Shown here one piece after another: positions 15,755-17,806 of a DNA stretch of 17,806 nt (position 1 is the stretch's first letter; each line of letters starts with the position of its first letter). A program made the translations under genes and the position numbers. Source of the DNA: FEN-1297 sp046706945. GTDB lineage: Bacteria; Bacteroidota; Ignavibacteria; Ignavibacteriales; Ignavibacteriaceae. The notes beneath the pieces are model-generated. The model was not told the origin of the DNA. It made no database searches and saw only the letters and a list, made by a program, of their open reading frames with translations. Where the stretch lies: contig JBJKOY010000322.1 in NCBI GenBank assembly GCA_046706945.1, positions 1 to 17,806 of the forward strand. Reading direction: 5' to 3'.

Positions 15755-16678
15755 TCAGTTAATCAGTTTATGCATCTTAAGCCATTTTTCACACGCCTCC
15801 GGCCAGGATGATTCCGTATCCTTAGTTCTGCCCAGACCGTAGCCGTGACCGCCTCTTTCATATAAATGAAGCTCGCAAGGTATGCCGTACTTTTTTAGAG
15901 CCAGTGCGTAATCTATACTGTTCATGACGGGGACAACATTATCGTCGATCGACTGCACTAAAAATGCCGGCGGCGTAGACTTGTTTACCTGCAATTCGTT
16001 CGAATAAAGTTTGACCGCTGCAGGACTCGGATGCTTGCCGAGCAAATTAATTCTTGAACCCATGTGGGTAATAGAAGAGTCCATAGAAATCACCGGGTAA
16101 ATCAGCAGCGAAAAATCGGGCCTGGCGCTGGTTGTATCGTCGGGGTCGTATACTTTCTGGTTATAATGAGTAGACAGGGTGGAAGCCAGGTGCCCTCCCG
16201 CAGAAAAGCCCATTATACCGATCTTATTCGGATCGATATTCCATTTCTTAGCGTGCCGTCTGACTATGCGGATCGCCCTCTGAGCGTCCTGCAAAGGTCC
16301 TATAGTCCTGTCAATCATAATTGCCGTATCAGGAAGCCGGTACTTTAGAACAAATGCAGTAACCCCGATGCGGTTAAGCCATTCCGCAACCTGCGAGCCT
16401 TCGTGTTTTATCGCCTCAACTGCGTATCCGCCGCCGGGACAAATAATAACGGCGGTGCCGCTGGATTTTCCTGCCGGCGCGGGATAAAAACCGATCGTAG
16501 GGTTAGAAATATTTTTCTCAAACGTCCATCCCTGGCTGGAATCAATTACCGGCTTATAAGAAGGATTATACTTTGAATTAGGTACCCCTTTGGGCCACAG
16601 CTCGATTACTCTTGTCTGGGCCGCCGCAGCACCGAAAGCCAGAGTTAAAACAGTAATAATTAGTTTTAAATTAAACAT
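15755..16678 (-). CDS. Alpha/beta-hydrolase esterase (acetyl-xylan-esterase/BD-FAE-like), exported
   Basis: Product of 307 residues with a signal peptide (MFNLKLIITVLTLAFGAAAAQ). It is an alpha/beta-hydrolase of the kind often annotated as endo-1,4-beta-xylanase by mistake but related to acetyl/feruloyl esterases. Seen: oxyanion-hole region IICPGGGY at about residue 78, nucleophile elbow GFSAGGH with Ser159, acid in QSIDDNVVP (Asp245 or Asp246), and His278 in RGGHGYG. It probably deacetylates plant glycans in the periplasm so that the glycosidases downstream can act. Spacing is 28 bp from the SGNH gene and 55 bp to GH35. No strong Shine-Dalgarno is visible. Activity as an acetyl rather than feruloyl esterase is inference. 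Confidence 0.82.
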   Translation of the reverse strand: MFNLKLIITVLTLAFGAAAAQTRVIELWPKGVPNSKYNPSYKPVIDSSQGWTFEKNISNPTIGFYPAPAGKSSGTAVIICPGGGYAVEAIKHEGSQVAEWLNRIGVTAFVLKYRLPDTAIMIDRTIGPLQDAQRAIRIVRRHAKKWNIDPNKIGIMGFSAGGHLASTLSTHYNQKVYDPDDTTSARPDFSLLIYPVISMDSSITHMGSRINLLGKHPSPAAVKLYSNELQVNKSTPPAFLVQSIDDNVVPVMNSIDYALALKKYGIPCELHLYERGGHGYGLGRTKDTESSWPEACEKWLKMHKLIN

Positions 16679-16706
16679 GATTTTTATACCCGTATAGTCT
16701 TGAAAA

Positions 16707-17342
16707 TTATTTTTTTAAATCTTTTGCGATAACCCCCGCCATTATTCCGGCGCCCTTCACGTCCGGATGGATTCCGTCGAAGAAATATTGACCGTAGCCG
16801 CTCATTTGACTATGGAGGTCCATTACCGGGAGATGATTTTTTACGGCTAATTTTTTTATGATCGGTATTTCCCATTTTGTCAGCGTAGAATCGTTGATGG
16901 TCCATTTGGATTTGAATACAGGCACTGGAAGGCATACATAGATTTTCGGTTTTGTCGGTATTGTTTTAAAAGTATCGATTAAAGCCTGATAATCATGCGC
17001 AAAGCTTGCGGAGTCCCAGTTTTGAGTCTTGGTATCGTTTGTGCCGAGCATAATTATAATTATGTCGGGCCGGTAGACAAACACGTCATAGAACTCCTTG
17101 CAGGACCAGTAAGGGAAATCTCCTTTCTTCCTCAGCGTTGTGGCGCTCCGTCCCAAATTCATAACCGAATAACCCGGTCCGAGCAGGCTGTCGAGCACAA
17201 CCGGGTAAGCCGTTCTGCTTTGATACGGCAGCCCGTATCCTTCCGTAATGCTGTCGCCGACGCAGGCGATTTTTATATTCCCGGAGCATGATGGAAATAT
17301 TAAAAGAACAAACGCAAAATAAATAACTTTAAAACGTTTCAT
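16707..17342 (-). CDS. SGNH/GDSL-family esterase, exported (possible lipoprotein)
   Basis: Product of 211 residues. N-terminal segment MKRFKVIYFAFVLLIFPSCSG is hydrophobic and ends at Cys19; the lipobox FPSC is imperfect, so lipoprotein status is uncertain. SGNH blocks are complete: GDSITEG (Ser31), Gly64 in MNLGRSATT, GTND (Asn102), and DGIHPD (Asp189, His192). Length is typical for a single-domain SGNH hydrolase. In glycan loci such enzymes usually remove acetyl groups from polysaccharides; arylesterase or lysophospholipase-type activity is possible too. It directly follows the SDR gene (44 bp) and precedes a second, unrelated esterase (28 bp), giving two deacetylation folds side by side. 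Confidence 0.87.
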   Translation of the reverse strand: MKRFKVIYFAFVLLIFPSCSGNIKIACVGDSITEGYGLPYQSRTAYPVVLDSLLGPGYSVMNLGRSATTLRKKGDFPYWSCKEFYDVFVYRPDIIIIMLGTNDTKTQNWDSASFAHDYQALIDTFKTIPTKPKIYVCLPVPVFKSKWTINDSTLTKWEIPIIKKLAVKNHLPVMDLHSQMSGYGQYFFDGIHPDVKGAGIMAGVIAKDLKK

Positions 17343-17386
17343 GATTTCCGCCGGTTATTTTTATTCAATGAGCTTAAATTTATTTC

Positions 17387-17806
17387 TTATTCCAGGAGCC
17401 AGCCTGCATCAACAATTAAGTTATGCCCGGTAGTGGCCCTGCTTGACTCCGATAAAAGGAAAAGAATATGATTGGCAATATCCTCGGGCTGAATCTTTAC
17501 TTTTAAAGACTGCATCGTGAACAGGTTGTCGAGATATTTCTTATCCCTCTCCCCGTCTTTCGTTTCGAAATACTCTTCCTTTTGGCGTTCTGTAAAGACC
17601 CAGCCGGGGGAAATGCAATTAATCCGTATCCCGTCTCTTCCCAATTCCCTCGCAAGCCCGTAAGTCAGCCCGATTATCGCGGCCTTTGTCGCCGAGTAGA
17701 TGCTCCTTCCGGGTACGCCCAGCCTGTAATTTATCGAAGATAAATTCACGATGCTTTTCCCTTTACCGTTCCTCAGCATATGCAACGAGGAACGGATACA
17801 GAAGTA
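17387..17806 (-). CDS. SDR-family dehydrogenase, C-terminal part (5' end beyond window); sugar 1-dehydrogenase-like
   Basis: The visible 139 residues are the second half of a classical short-chain dehydrogenase: catalytic Ser in IVNLSSINY, YSATK with the catalytic Tyr and Lys, INCISPGWVFTERQ, and the C-terminal IVDAGW. The frame is open to the window edge, so the Rossmann NAD(P)-binding part (TGxxxGIG) lies outside. The PGWV.TERQ and IVDAGW motifs remind me of Caulobacter-type D-xylose dehydrogenase and related pentose/galactose dehydrogenases, so oxidation of a released monosaccharide is a reasonable guess; a generic reductase of the FabG type cannot be excluded. No signal peptide can be judged. 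It precedes the SGNH gene by 44 bp and is probably in the same operon. Confidence 0.85.
   Translation of the reverse strand, partial: YFCIRSSLHMLRNGKGKSIVNLSSINYRLGVPGRSIYSATKAAIIGLTYGLARELGRDGIRINCISPGWVFTERQKEEYFETKDGERDKKYLDNLFTMQSLKVKIQPEDIANHILFLLSESSRATTGHNLIVDAGWLLE

Noticed and set aside
15755..16678. Endo-xylanase annotation for the esterase
   Set aside because: The GFSAGGH elbow and Ser-Asp-His set are those of an alpha/beta-hydrolase esterase; there is no glycosidase domain.
1..17806. SusC/SusD pair, transporter, regulator, tRNA or rRNA
   Set aside because: No supported frame shows TonB-dependent receptor, SusD, sigma/anti-sigma, LacI/AraC or membrane transporter features, and I saw no tRNA- or rRNA-like stretch.

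Overview
The window reads as one accessory carbohydrate-degradation locus from a Bacteroidota/Ignavibacteriota-type (FCB group) bacterium. Base composition is moderate in the genes and AT-rich between them. Most exported products start with a short Lys-rich, hydrophobic signal peptide ending in a Bacteroidota-like AQ, GQ, PQ or SQ motif (FAQ, YGQ, YPQ, HSQ, RAQ, AAQ). The lineage is an inference from style; no rRNA or other marker gene is present.

Every supported gene lies on the minus strand, so transcription runs from high to low coordinates. In that order: the C-terminal part of an SDR sugar-dehydrogenase-like protein (17387-17806, cut by the window edge), an SGNH esterase, an alpha/beta-hydrolase (acetyl-)esterase, a GH35 beta-galactosidase, a GH2 beta-galactosidase, a GH105-DUF4861 fusion, a broken DUF2264 gene, a 463-bp repeat-filled gap, a heparinase II/III-like lyase, a 426-bp repeat-containing gap, a GH27 alpha-galactosidase, a GH31 alpha-xylosidase-type enzyme with a PA14 insert, a 109-bp gap holding an inverted repeat, and the N-terminal part of a GH3 beta-glucosidase (1-821, cut by the window edge).

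The enzymes suggest a plant or algal heteropolysaccharide programme with two arms. GH31, GH27, GH2, GH35 and GH3 together with esterases fit removal of xylose, galactose and acetyl groups from xyloglucan-like or galactomannan-like oligosaccharides. GH105, the heparinase-like lyase and the DUF2264 remnant fit uronic-acid-containing glycans such as rhamnogalacturonan, arabinogalactan-protein glycans or ulvan-type polymers. Nearly all products appear exported; the GH3 enzyme has no signal peptide and an in-frame stop just upstream, so it is probably cytoplasmic. No SusC/SusD pair, transporter, regulator or obvious endo-glycanase is in the window, so it holds the exo-acting and side-chain part of a larger locus.

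The least routine material is non-coding. All three gaps longer than 100 bp carry inverted repeats. The largest (7419-7794) looks like a MITE or decayed insertion-sequence remnant with near-perfect 16/17-bp terminal inverted repeats and a nested 164-bp palindrome. A second sequence resembling one end of it lies at 5261-5299. Next to the large element sits the DUF2264 gene, whose N- and C-terminal pieces are fused out of frame by a large internal deletion.
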